NCBI GenBank assembly: GCA_030550775.1
Contig: JAUQOS010000006.1
Span: 1 to 51,466 of the forward strand
Direction: 5' to 3'
Source of the DNA: Armatimonadota bacterium
GTDB lineage: Bacteria > Armatimonadota > Fimbriimonadia > Fimbriimonadales > GBS-DC
Length of the DNA stretch: 51,466 nt
Shown here: positions 1 through 6,699 of the stretch, piece by piece
Layout of the letters: each line of letters begins with the position of its first letter
Position numbering within the stretch: position 1 is the first letter of the stretch
The notes under the pieces: model-generated
Database searches by the model: none
Seen by the model: only the letters and a program-made list of their open reading frames with translations
Told to the model about the DNA's origin: nothing
Position numbers and translations under genes: made by a program

Positions 1-312
1 ACCGACGCGCACAAGGCGGGCGTGATTGGCGACACCGTCGGCGACCCGTTCAAGGACACCGCAGGACCCGCGCTGAACCCGCTAATCAAAGTGATGAACC
101 TTGTCGCGATCCTAATCGCGCCGATTGTGATTCAGCCGTTGCCCGATGCGGTGCGAATCGGCGTCACGGCGCTGGCGGTGGGCGCGTTGCTGTTCTCCAT
201 CTACTGGAGTAAGCGTGGCTCGATGGCGGAAATCATTGAACACGAGCTGGGCTACCACACGACGGAGGAAGCTGAAAGCTACGCGCCTGTCGGCGGTAAA
301 GGCGGTCAATAA
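1..312 (+). CDS. hppA: Membrane-bound ion-pumping pyrophosphatase, C-terminal fragment
   Basis: Only the last 103 codons are inside the window; frame 1 is open from base 1, so the gene begins upstream. The visible part reads [30 protein letters not shown], matching the conserved C-terminal signature of H+/Na+-translocating membrane pyrophosphatases. In that family the Asp/Lys residues around [11 protein letters not shown] help bind Mg-pyrophosphate. Two hydrophobic helices follow (about [15 protein letters not shown] and [17 protein letters not shown]), then a short cytosolic tail ending GGKGGQ. The family couples pyrophosphate hydrolysis to H+ or Na+ export. The K+-dependence determinant lies outside the visible part, so the subtype cannot be decided. 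Family assignment is confident; completeness upstream is unknown. Confidence 0.93.
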   Translation, partial: TDAHKAGVIGDTVGDPFKDTAGPALNPLIKVMNLVAILIAPIVIQPLPDAVRIGVTALAVGALLFSIYWSKRGSMAEIIEHELGYHTTEEAESYAPVGGKGGQ

Positions 313-331
313 GGTGCGTTGTAGCAACGCA

Positions 332-361
332 GGGCGGTGGGCTGCTCCCCTGCCCTGCAAG
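332..361 (+). terminator. GC-rich hairpin after hppA
   Basis: An imperfect GC-rich inverted repeat (GCAGGGCGGTGGG against CCCCTGCCCTGC) lies 20 nt past the hppA stop. No clear T-run follows, so this is a weak terminator candidate. The rest of the 313-482 gap holds nothing I recognise. Confidence 0.35.
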
Positions 362-482
362 GGGTAATCGGTTGTGGTGTACTACCTTTTGCTCACTCAA
401 AGGGCGTATATGATAGCCGGTCGGCGCGCCGCACAGTGAGCACCACCGAGTGTCCGATAGACATCTTGAACCGGCAATCTGC

Positions 483-941
483 TTACGGCGCCACGTAGTG
501 CTGCAGGGTAAACAATAACGCGCTCACCGCTGCCCATGCCAACCCTGCATACGCGCAACTGAGCACAGGCACACCCACTTTCAGCACCGCCACAATGTAG
601 CCCGGCGGAATGGTGCTCGACTCACGTTCGCCGTCGGCGATTGCTTGCGCCACAAGCACCGCATCAACAATTCCATAGAGCCACGGCAGTACCAGCCAGC
701 CTGTGAGGAAGATCACTACCCCCTTGAACCAATCGCCGTTGTACACCTGCCCCAAGCCCGGCACCAATGCACTGAAGACGCCCGCCCAAAACGGGCTTTG
801 TTGGTGCAAGTTCACGGCGCAATGCTCACAATAGGGCTTGTTGTTGATGGGCGTTAGACACACCTCGCACACCGGTTGGCGACACGCCGTGCATTCGGCA
901 ACGGCGGGGGTGTGCGGGTGGAGGAAACATGTGCGGCTCAT
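483..941 (-). CDS. Zinc-binding N-terminus plus TM2-like membrane protein
   Basis: A 152-residue protein. Residues about 5-45 carry Cys/His pairs (CFLHPHTPAVAECTACRQPVCEVCLTPI, then YCEHCAVNLH) spaced like a B-box/RING-type zinc finger. After this comes SPFWAGVFSALVPGLGQVYNGDWFKGVVIF; the PGLGQVYNG motif is typical of TM2-type or small bacterial membrane domains that follow zinc ribbons. Three to four hydrophobic segments follow. The ATG overlaps the stop of the upstream STN-domain gene (ATGA), so it is the last gene of a three-gene minus-strand operon. Function is unknown; membrane location and metal binding are inferred from sequence. Confidence 0.8.
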   Translation of the reverse strand: MSRTCFLHPHTPAVAECTACRQPVCEVCLTPINNKPYCEHCAVNLHQQSPFWAGVFSALVPGLGQVYNGDWFKGVVIFLTGWLVLPWLYGIVDAVLVAQAIADGERESSTIPPGYIVAVLKVGVPVLSCAYAGLAWAAVSALLFTLQHYVAP

Positions 942-1681
942 CGTGGCTTCTGCTCCTGCTCGCGTTTGGCTCTATCAGTGAGATGCTTCACATAGGCTCC
1001 ACACATTGGGCAGTAGCGCCATTCGAGTTGCAGCACGTAGCGGCACTTCGGACAGCGCAACGACTGGTCAGGGGCGACGGCGCGGCTGGGCGCGGTGCGT
1101 GGACTAACGGCAGGGCTGCGTGGGTTCGCTGGTGCCGATTGGGCAGGTGTCGGCGCAGGACGCGCTTCAGGTGCGCCCACACGCTCAATACGATACCCCT
1201 CCCCCACCTTCTGCCAACGCAGCCCCGTGCCTGTACACAGCGCATCCAGCGCCGCTTCCACCTCCACGCTGGGCAGATTCAGGTTGAAACGCAAGTTAGG
1301 CACATCAGGGGCTACCTCCACCTTGATGCCTGTCTGCTTAGTAATCTCCTCGACCACCGCTCGGAGCGGTATTCCCGTGCCCACTAAGCGCACGGTGCGT
1401 GGGCGCGTTTCGCGCACCTGCACAGGCGGTGCTTCGCGCCGAATCGGTTCGATGTAATACACACCGTTGCGCACGCTGTAGCGCGTGTTGGTTGCCTCGC
1501 ATAGCAGCTGCAACGCCTGCGTGAAGGGTGTGTCGCGCAAGGTGAGGTAAACCGTGCGCTGTAGGTCTACCTGCAGCACAAAGTTCAGCTGCACCTGCGT
1601 GAACAGCTCCGCAAACACTTCGCGCGCGTCTTTTCCGCGTGCCTCTAAGGTAATCCGTACCTCTTGTGTTTGGCTTCTCAT
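938..1681 (-). CDS. STN-like (secretin/TonB short N-terminal) domain protein with C-terminal zinc ribbon
   Basis: A 247-residue protein with two copies of a secretin/TonB N-terminal-type fold. The first, about residues 8-76, reads VRITLEARGKDAREVFAELFTQVQLNFVLQVDLQRTVYLTLRDTPFTQALQLLCEATNTRY. The second, about 93-165, reads TVRLVGTGIPLRAVVEEITKQTGIKVEVAPDV..., ending with a short YRIERV strand. A Pro/Ala-rich linker leads to a zinc ribbon (CPKCRYVLQLEWRYCPMCGAYV) near the C-terminus. There is no signal peptide, which is unusual for STN domains since they normally act in the periplasm. Both ends overlap neighbours by ATGA, so translation is coupled to the anti-sigma-like gene before it and the zinc/TM2 gene after it. 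The exact role is unknown. Confidence 0.78.
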   Translation of the reverse strand: MRSQTQEVRITLEARGKDAREVFAELFTQVQLNFVLQVDLQRTVYLTLRDTPFTQALQLLCEATNTRYSVRNGVYYIEPIRREAPPVQVRETRPRTVRLVGTGIPLRAVVEEITKQTGIKVEVAPDVPNLRFNLNLPSVEVEAALDALCTGTGLRWQKVGEGYRIERVGAPEARPAPTPAQSAPANPRSPAVSPRTAPSRAVAPDQSLRCPKCRYVLQLEWRYCPMCGAYVKHLTDRAKREQEQKPR

Positions 1682-2364
1682 GGTCGGCGTGGCAGTTGTT
1701 CGCGCTTGATGAGCGCACCCGATTCGTCATACACTTCTACAGTGCCCTCTGCAGGCAGTGTTGGGGTAGGTCGGGTTGCTGAGCGTGGTTGACTCGGTCG
1801 GGGTTGATCGTGGCGAGCGCGTCGTTGAGGAGCGCCGCTGGGGGGTTTAGGTGGGCGAGGCTCCGCAATTGCCTTTGGCGCAACTGCAGGAGGCTTCGGT
1901 TCGGGTTCGGGCACGGCTGAAGGTTCTGAGGTTGTGAGTATCCCCACTATCGGCTCGGAGGGAGCCGAAGGGGTTGGTTGTGCGGCAGGAGCGGAGGCAG
2001 CGGTCGGTTGTGGGCGCGGCACACCTGTGCCCCACAACGCCCAGAGCGACTCGCCCTGCATGCGCCACCACACCACGCCCGCACCAACAAGCAACACCAC
2101 AATCAGCGCAATCGCCACCTTGCTCAGTGGGGTGCGTGCCCGCGCTCGTTGTAGTATCCGCTGCTGCTCTGCCGTCAGCGGCTTGCCTGCCTGAAGGGCT
2201 TCCAACACCTCTTGTGCTTGCACCCATGCCGCGCGGCAGGGCACGCACACCGCCAGATGCTGCTCCACACGCGCCCGCAGCGCGCTGGGCAGGCTGCCTT
2301 CCACATAGCGCCACAGGTGGCGGCGCGTCCAGCCGCACGCGCCTTTGCGCATTCCCAACCTCAC
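1678..2364 (-). CDS. Anti-sigma-factor-like zf-HC2 transmembrane protein
   Basis: The N-terminus (CGWTRRHLWRYVEGSLPSALRARVEQHLAVCVPCRAAW) fits the zf-HC2 zinc-binding anti-sigma fold: an amphipathic helix, then HL..C..C. One transmembrane helix follows near residues 83-100 (VAIALIVVLLVGAGVVWW). A long Pro/Ala/Lys/Arg-rich extracytoplasmic region ends GTVEVYDESGALIKREQLPRRP. Family members hold ECF sigma factors at the membrane, but no sigma factor gene adjoins this one, so its partner is not shown. I use the GTG at 2364 because a TTGTCA-17-TACAAT promoter ends 8 nt before it, suggesting a leaderless start. An internal ATG at 2352, giving 224 residues, is the alternative. It leads a three-gene overlapping operon. 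Confidence 0.8.
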   Translation of the reverse strand: MRLGMRKGACGWTRRHLWRYVEGSLPSALRARVEQHLAVCVPCRAAWVQAQEVLEALQAGKPLTAEQQRILQRARARTPLSKVAIALIVVLLVGAGVVWWRMQGESLWALWGTGVPRPQPTAASAPAAQPTPSAPSEPIVGILTTSEPSAVPEPEPKPPAVAPKAIAEPRPPKPPSGAPQRRARHDQPRPSQPRSATRPTPTLPAEGTVEVYDESGALIKREQLPRRP

Positions 2365-2372
2365 GCACTATT

Positions 2373-2401
2373 ATTGTACCGAGTACAACCCTGTCTGACA
2401 A
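2373..2401 (-). promoter_or_regulatory. Promoter of the zf-HC2 operon
   Basis: Reading the minus strand, TTGTCA (2401-2396) and TACAAT (2378-2373) are separated by 17 nt. The -10 box ends 8 nt before the GTG at 2364, so transcription should begin almost at the start codon. Confidence 0.6.
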
Positions 2402-2420
2402 CAGGTATCCTTAGATTGGC

Positions 2421-3146
2421 ATGATTCGCTTAGTTGACCGTTCGGGTTGGCAAGGTGAGCCAGAACAGCTGTACGAGGAGGTGGTGTTCCCCGAACCGCC
2501 GCCCGACCGCCCCTACATTTTCACTAACACTGTCACCACGCTGGATGGCAAGCTGATTTTAGGCGAGCCGGGCAGCAGCGCGGCGGGGCTGGGCAGCCCA
2601 GTGGATCGGTTGCTGATGCATCGGTTGGAGGCGCGCGCTGACGCCGTCGTGATTGGCAGCAGCACCTTGCGAGCCGATAAACACATGAACTACCCACCAC
2701 GCCTTTACCGCGCCGTTGTGACCACCAGCGGCGATTTGCCCTTAGACCACGACTTTTTCCGCAAGGCTTCGTCAGGGCGCGCCCTGGTGTTTGCGCCTGC
2801 CCATCTACCCGCCGACCGCCGCTATGCCCTCGAGCGCGTGGCGACCGTGCACTTGGTGGGCGAAACGCATGTGGAAATCCCCGAGGTTGTACGCATCTTG
2901 CATACACATTACGAAGTGCGCTACCTGCTGGTGGAGGGCGGGGGTAGTTTGAACTTCTACTTTTTCGCGGCGGGGCTGGTGGATGAGATCTTCCTCACTC
3001 TGGCGCCTCGGGTCAAGGGCGGGGCGCACCTGCCCACAATGGTTGACGGCGCAGGCTTACCGCGCGAACTTGTGCCCCGCTACGAACTTATCTCCGCCTA
3101 CCTCAACGACAGCGAGCTGTTTTTACGCTATCGGAGGCTCCCATGA
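2421..3146 (+). CDS. RibD C-terminal-type (DHFR-like) reductase
   Basis: A 241-residue protein matching the RibD_C / bacterial bifunctional deaminase-reductase C-terminal fold. It has TNTVTTLDGKLILGEPGSSAAGLGSPVDRLLMHRLEARADAVVIGSSTLRAD near residues 34-85 and LLVEGGGSLNFYFFAAGLVDEIFLTLAPRVKGG in the C-terminal half; both are family hallmarks for NADPH and substrate binding. There is no deaminase domain, so it is a stand-alone reductase. It could reduce the pyrimidine intermediate of riboflavin synthesis or an unrelated pteridine-like substrate. No other rib gene is nearby. A TATCCT sequence sits 9 nt before the ATG and there is no Shine-Dalgarno, which suggests a leaderless message. Its stop overlaps the next gene by 4 nt. 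Confidence 0.88.
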   Translation: MIRLVDRSGWQGEPEQLYEEVVFPEPPPDRPYIFTNTVTTLDGKLILGEPGSSAAGLGSPVDRLLMHRLEARADAVVIGSSTLRADKHMNYPPRLYRAVVTTSGDLPLDHDFFRKASSGRALVFAPAHLPADRRYALERVATVHLVGETHVEIPEVVRILHTHYEVRYLLVEGGGSLNFYFFAAGLVDEIFLTLAPRVKGGAHLPTMVDGAGLPRELVPRYELISAYLNDSELFLRYRRLP

Positions 3147-3562
3147 CTTTACGCGAGTTCGTCAAGCAGCAGATGGAGCAGGTGTTTAGCGCGCTCAAGG
3201 CGGGCAATCCGCCCCCAGTGGGCGAGTACGATACAACTGTACTCAAAGAATGCTTGCGCCGTGCCCAAGTACAAGTGGGCACCACCCGCTACGCCCCCGA
3301 CGCCATTACGCTGGAGTTCATCTTTCAAGATCCCAGCTTGGGACCAGCCGTGTTGAGTGTGCGCATCGCCGCACCCGAGCCAATCGTGTATATGCCGGTG
3401 CCCGACTGGGTAATCGAGGATGTGTGGCAAGGCGATGTAACAGGGTCGTTCCGCTTCCGCTCGGAAGCAGAGCAACTACTGGAAGCGTTCCGCGAGCAGG
3501 TGTTTGGTGCGGGCAACCGCGCCCATTTTGAGAAACCAGACCTGCCCAAACGCCGTGACTAG
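3143..3562 (+). CDS. Conserved-looking hypothetical protein coupled to the RibD-like reductase
   Basis: A soluble 139-residue protein that I do not recognise. It starts MTLREFVKQQMEQVFSALKAGNPPPVGEYDTTVLKECLRRAQVQVGTTRYAPDAITLEFIF. It appears alpha/beta, with no signal peptide, membrane helix, metal motif or catalytic motif that I can name. The ATG overlaps the reductase stop (ATGA), so the two are co-translated and probably act together. Confidence 0.7.
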   Translation: MTLREFVKQQMEQVFSALKAGNPPPVGEYDTTVLKECLRRAQVQVGTTRYAPDAITLEFIFQDPSLGPAVLSVRIAAPEPIVYMPVPDWVIEDVWQGDVTGSFRFRSEAEQLLEAFREQVFGAGNRAHFEKPDLPKRRD

Positions 3563-3592
3563 ACTCGTTCCGTATGGCAACATATGGATTCT

Positions 3593-3629
3593 CCCGAATT
3601 CGCTGCCCGAATCGGCAGGAATTCCCGGG
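3593..3629. repeat. Long imperfect hairpin between operons
   Basis: The sequence forms an imperfect palindrome: CCCGAATTC-GCTGCC, a short loop, then GGCAG-GAATTC-CCGGG. It lies 30 nt after the hypothetical gene and may stop or attenuate transcription. There is no T-run. Confidence 0.4.
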
Positions 3630-3665
3630 TCAACAACGAATACTCGTACAAACGCACTGTTGGGG

Positions 3666-3671
3666 TATAAT
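3666..3671 (+). promoter_or_regulatory. -10 element ahead of the TPR gene
   Basis: A perfect TATAAT (GGGGTATAATACG) lies 80 nt before the TPR gene; no good -35 is seen. A second TATAAT at 3714-3719 overlaps the ATG of a seven-codon ORF (MLIDHRR) that has its own AAGGAG ribosome-binding site, so the leader may be translated. Confidence 0.45.
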
Positions 3672-3750
3672 ACGCCAATAGTTTCACGCCGCTCGTGCGA
3701 CAAAGGAGCCTTTATAATGCTCATAGATCATAGGAGGTAAGGCACGAGAG

Positions 3751-4101
3751 ATGGGCGACCCAAAACAGATGCTACAACAGGCAACCGCGCTCAAGAACGA
3801 GGGGCGCTACGAGGAAGCAGAGCGGCTCTTGAAAGAGATTCTGCGCCTGAACCCAAACTCGGCAGAAGCACATCACCTGCTGGGCCTGGTGTATTGCTTC
3901 ACGGGCTACTTCGATGAATCGATTCAAGAGCTGGAGACTTCGGTTCGACTCAACCCTGACGCGATTCAACCCCGCTTAGACCTGGCGTTGACTTACTCGA
4001 TGCTGGGCTACGAGCCAGAGGCGAAGCGCGAGTTCGAGGAGGTACTCCGGCGCGACCCCACCAACGAAATGGCACGCCGCCAGATTGTGTACTTCAAGTA
4101 A
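3751..4101 (+). CDS. Small TPR-repeat protein
   Basis: The 116 residues consist almost entirely of about three tetratricopeptide repeats: QMLQQATALKNEGRYEEAERLLKEILRLNPNSAEAHHLLGLVYCFTGYFDESIQELETSVRLNPDAIQPRLDLALTYSMLGYEPEAKREFEEVLRRDPTN. Such proteins are protein-protein interaction scaffolds. There is no signal peptide, so it is cytosolic. An AGGAGGT ribosome-binding site lies 15 nt upstream (ATAGGAGGTAAGG). It converges on the LuxR-type HTH gene, with one hairpin between them. The partner is unknown. Confidence 0.88.
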   Translation: MGDPKQMLQQATALKNEGRYEEAERLLKEILRLNPNSAEAHHLLGLVYCFTGYFDESIQELETSVRLNPDAIQPRLDLALTYSMLGYEPEAKREFEEVLRRDPTNEMARRQIVYFK

Positions 4102-4104
4102 AAA

Positions 4105-4128
4105 GCGACGCCCCGCTTGGGGCGTCGC
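4105..4128 (-). terminator. Intrinsic terminator of the LuxR-type HTH gene
   Basis: A perfect 10-bp stem (GCGACGCCCC / GGGGCGTCGC) with a GCTT loop. On the minus strand it is followed by TTTTT, so it ends transcripts of the minus-strand HTH gene. It may also block read-through from the convergent TPR gene. Confidence 0.75.
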
Positions 4129-4157
4129 CGGCACACAGGGTACAGGTATTTTCCTTA

Positions 4158-4373
4158 CTACCAGACGGCGACCAGTTCGCGCTCTTCAGCAGAGGAGGTC
4201 TCGTTCAAAGTGTGATTTAGCGAGCTGCCAAAGAGCTTGTAGAGCACATTCAACGAGGCTTGCTCGACCTGCTCGGTGGTGATGCCCAGTTGCTCAGCAA
4301 TCGCATCTGCTTCGTAACCCTGCGCAAACAGGCGCAGTACTGTCTGCTCGCGCTCCGTCAACTTATAATCCAT
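4158..4373 (-). CDS. Stand-alone LuxR/GerE-type helix-turn-helix protein
   Basis: A 71-residue protein that is essentially one LuxR-type DNA-binding domain: LTEREQTVLRLFAQGYEADAIAEQLGITTEQVEQASLNVLYKLFG (about residues 4-49), followed by an acidic tail. No receiver or ligand-binding domain is attached. The recognition helix (TTEQVEQASLNVLYKL) lacks the usual basic K..HR..I..KL pattern, so DNA binding may be weak or altered. It has an AAAGGAGGT ribosome-binding site and a promoter with consensus hexamers that overlaps a TTGAC-N11-GTCAA palindrome, which suggests autoregulation. Confidence 0.8.
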   Translation of the reverse strand: MDYKLTEREQTVLRLFAQGYEADAIAEQLGITTEQVEQASLNVLYKLFGSSLNHTLNETSSAEERELVAVW

Positions 4374-4402
4374 CAGCGTAGACCTCCTTTGGTGCTGCGA
4401 GG

Positions 4403-4433
4403 ATTATACCTGTTGACTTACATACGCTGTCAA
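4403..4433 (-). promoter_or_regulatory. Promoter and possible operator of the HTH gene
   Basis: On the minus strand, a perfect TTGACA (4433-4428) and a perfect TATAAT (4408-4403) are separated by 19 nt, longer than optimal. TTGAC...GTCAA (4413-4417 and 4429-4433) forms an 11-nt-spaced palindrome over the -35 and spacer, as expected of an operator. The -35 lies inside the stop codon region of the upstream membrane-HTH gene. Confidence 0.6.
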
Positions 4434-5239
4434 GTCGAATCGCGTGCATCACGAAAACTGGCATAATTACGCGTGCCGTTCCGCATGCCGTTGCGTGGAA
4501 GAGGCGTCACCACTGTTTCATAGCCGTTACCTGTGCGGCGGATGTAGCCTCGCGCTTCCAACTCCTGCAAATAGTTATAAACTGTCTGGCGCGAGCAGCC
4601 CAGTTTTTCAGCCAGCTTTGCCCGCGAAAGCGAAGGATTCTCATACAGCAACCACAGAATCTGTTCCATCACCGTTTCTTTGGAGGCGCCGTTGGGCATT
4701 CGCTCGGGTATGCGCGCTACAGCATACACAGGCTCTGCCTCAGCAGGCGTGAGCAACTCAGCAGGTTCCGTCGTCTGCGATGCGGGCTGTTCTTGCTGTG
4801 CCTGTACCTTCAGCGCGTAGTTGCGATCTTCTCCGATAATTTCAATCAGTGCAAACATGATAATCGGCAGGGTCACCGACAACAGAAACGGGCGCAGGAA
4901 CACCACCATCTGATCAAACGCGCTGGCAGTTTCCAATGGCTGCTGGTGCATAATGCCGTAGAGGTAGTTCGCATATGCGCTGATAAAGGTCACCAAAATC
5001 AGTACACTCCACAGCGGCAGTGTGGAACGCCCTTGCCGCTTGCGCAACTGAATACCGTATGCTAAGCCCAGAATGCCCAAATCGATTCCTAACGCCTGCA
5101 CATAGCCCCAAACCAGGTTCCCGCCTTCCAAAGTGCTAAAGGTGTACGCCACATGGTGCACACTGCCCGCTAACACAAACAGCGTCACCAACACCAGTAG
5201 CGCGGTTGACAAAGGCATATCCTTTAGTTGATAGCGCAT
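4430..5239 (-). CDS. Four-helix membrane protein with cytosolic winged-helix DNA-binding domain
   Basis: I start at the ATG at 5239, which has a GGGAGGT ribosome-binding site; the longer ORF extends back through the 5'UTR. The product is 269 residues. Four hydrophobic segments lie near residues 10-33, 45-64 (containing Asp53), 75-97 and 112-136. A Gln/Pro/Glu-rich linker runs to about 185. A winged HTH occupies about 188-240: METILxLLYENPSLSRAKLAEKLGCSRQTVYNYLQELEARGYIRRTGNGYET in approximate form. This places a DNA-binding domain directly on a polytopic membrane protein, a one-component sensor layout. The ligand or signal is unknown, and I do not recognise a named family. It precedes the small HTH gene, whose promoter overlaps its stop. 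Confidence 0.8.
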   Translation of the reverse strand: MRYQLKDMPLSTALLVLVTLFVLAGSVHHVAYTFSTLEGGNLVWGYVQALGIDLGILGLAYGIQLRKRQGRSTLPLWSVLILVTFISAYANYLYGIMHQQPLETASAFDQMVVFLRPFLLSVTLPIIMFALIEIIGEDRNYALKVQAQQEQPASQTTEPAELLTPAEAEPVYAVARIPERMPNGASKETVMEQILWLLYENPSLSRAKLAEKLGCSRQTVYNYLQELEARGYIRRTGNGYETVVTPLPRNGMRNGTRNYASFRDARDST

Positions 5240-5262
5240 CGGTTTAACCTCCCTGTTTTTGC

Positions 5263-5288
5263 GCCCCAGCCTGCAACGGTTGCGGGGC
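5263..5288 (-). promoter_or_regulatory. Hairpin in the 5' region of the membrane-HTH gene
   Basis: GCCCC-GCAACCGTTGC-AGGCT-GGGGC (read on the minus strand) folds into a short nested hairpin just upstream of the ribosome-binding site, near a TATTAT -10-like box. It could be a 5'UTR structure; support is limited to the pairing. Confidence 0.3.
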
Positions 5289-5425
5289 TTTATAATACCT
5301 CGCACACGCGCCAATTCCTGCTACGAACAGCCACTAAGTTGCTTAGAAGGGAACAGTTTGAGCCGTCCATCCAAGAAGTTGCCTTGTGGTGTGCCCGCGC
5401 TACATTTTTCCCGTGCAGTCTCTGA

Positions 5426-5677
5426 GATTCCTCGCCTGCGGCTCGGGGAATGACAAAGTCGGTCTGCTGGGATTCCTCGCCTTCGGCTCGGAATGACGGG
5501 TGAGTCGGTGCGCTAACAACGCTGTCATTCCGAGCAAAGCGAGGAATCTCAGCATACTCTTCGCCTGCGGCTCGGAATGACGGAACGGCGTTTTCTTAGA
5601 TTCCCCGCCCGCAGCTTAGAACAACAAGCACATCTTGGCGCAGATAACTGTGTCGTTCCAAGCAGAGCGATAAATCC
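5426..5677. repeat. Cluster of five alternating 25-27 bp palindromic-type repeats
   Basis: The 640-base gap 5240-5880 has no gene I can support but holds a repeat array. Forward units of GATTCCTCGCC(T/G)TCGGCTCGGAATGAC type occur at 5426-5454, 5471-5497 and 5557-5581. Inverted units (GTCATTCCGAGCAAAGCGAGGAATC) occur at 5523-5548 and, degenerate, at 5652-5677. The alternating orientation lets neighbouring units pair into hairpins. Related units occur at 16235-16261 and around 46670-46860, so this is a dispersed family of REP-like character. Confidence 0.7.
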
Positions 5678-5880
5678 CACCCGTTCAAATTGGCTCCTCT
5701 ATCAATCAACAGTTGCCCCGAAATCTGGTGGTTCTTCCAGCCTCTTTGCCGATTACAACTGGGCTATAACAGAGCAGTTTCGAAAGGAGCTGTCCGCTTT
5801 GAGCGATTTTTTTGAGCCCTAACAACTAGCGGGCGAGTCTCAGCTCCTCGTCGCAACTGCATTATGAACGGAGGTGCACG

Positions 5881-6603
5881 ATGAAACGGCACTTTGCTCT
5901 TTTGGCGTTAGTTAGCGCACTGGTGGTCAGCGCGCCTGCGCAGATACGGATTTACGATACCATCTACGCCGCAGGCGGTCCCCCCGCGACGCAGCTGGAC
6001 GGGGTAACGTTCACTGGCGCTCTCCCACGCTACACCATGGGCGATGGCATCGGTGTCTCGCTAAGCAGCCCTGTCCAGCTGACCCGCTTTGACTTTGTGT
6101 TGGTAATCGCAGCCGCCGTGCAGAACGCCTTCGTGGATATCACCGTCGAGTTTTACAACAGTTGGACAGCGAGTGGTGTTGGCACAGAGCCTGCCTTTAG
6201 TAACTTCGCAGGTTCTCTCAGCGGTCGCCTTGCGGGTATCACTACCCAAGGAGCGACCGGAATCATCGTCACAATCTTGCCCAGCACGCCGATTATTCTC
6301 GACACCAACCCGAACAAAGGCGTAGTTATCAAGCTGCGCTACAATGGGCAGGCGGACAACACCGCCACAGTAGGGATTGTGAACCGCCTACCCAATCCTG
6401 GCACCGAAGGCTTACTCTCGGATGCCTTCTACCGCGACGTGAACGCTAACGGGATTATAGAGATTAACGAAGCGCGTACCTTCGGAGATCCACGATTGCA
6501 GGACAACCTCGCGATGACCTTGTTTGTGCCTGAGCCAGCGAGCGTGTTGGCGTTGAGTGCAGGACTAGCAGGGTTACTGGGGCTGCGTCGCCGTGCGAAG
6601 TAG
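5881..6603 (+). CDS. PEP-CTERM exported protein
   Basis: A 240-residue protein with an N-terminal signal peptide (MKRHFALLALVSALVVSAPAQ) and a C-terminal PEP-CTERM sorting signal: VPEPASVLALSAGLAGLLGLRRRAK, that is PEP motif, hydrophobic helix, Arg-rich tail. Between them is a beta-rich domain with several NxT-like sites and a possible Ca-binding-like stretch DVNANGIIEINEA. Family members are cleaved by an exosortase and exported to the surface or matrix; no exosortase gene is in the window. A GGAGGT ribosome-binding site sits 6 nt upstream. The specific function is unknown. Confidence 0.88.
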   Translation: MKRHFALLALVSALVVSAPAQIRIYDTIYAAGGPPATQLDGVTFTGALPRYTMGDGIGVSLSSPVQLTRFDFVLVIAAAVQNAFVDITVEFYNSWTASGVGTEPAFSNFAGSLSGRLAGITTQGATGIIVTILPSTPIILDTNPNKGVVIKLRYNGQADNTATVGIVNRLPNPGTEGLLSDAFYRDVNANGIIEINEARTFGDPRLQDNLAMTLFVPEPASVLALSAGLAGLLGLRRRAK

Positions 6604-6636
6604 GCGGGCGGGCACTTTCGCCAACAAAACAGCAGT

Positions 6637-6658
6637 GGGGCGCGGAGTTCCGCGCCCC
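6637..6658. terminator. Bidirectional terminator between PEP-CTERM gene and cmr6
   Basis: A perfect 9-10 bp stem (GGGGCGCGGA / TCCGCGCCCC). On the minus strand the downstream sequence is T-rich (CTGCTGTTTTGTT), so it suits the end of the cmr operon as well as that of the PEP-CTERM gene. Confidence 0.6.
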
Positions 6659-6699
6659 GTCTTCACAAGCATTTAGCAAACACCCCAGCAGTGAATGGA

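Noticed and set aside
250-312. hppA C-terminus GGKGGQ as a UBact/Pup-like tag
   Set aside because: It is in frame with a membrane pyrophosphatase and is a plain cytosolic tail; no separate start is supported.
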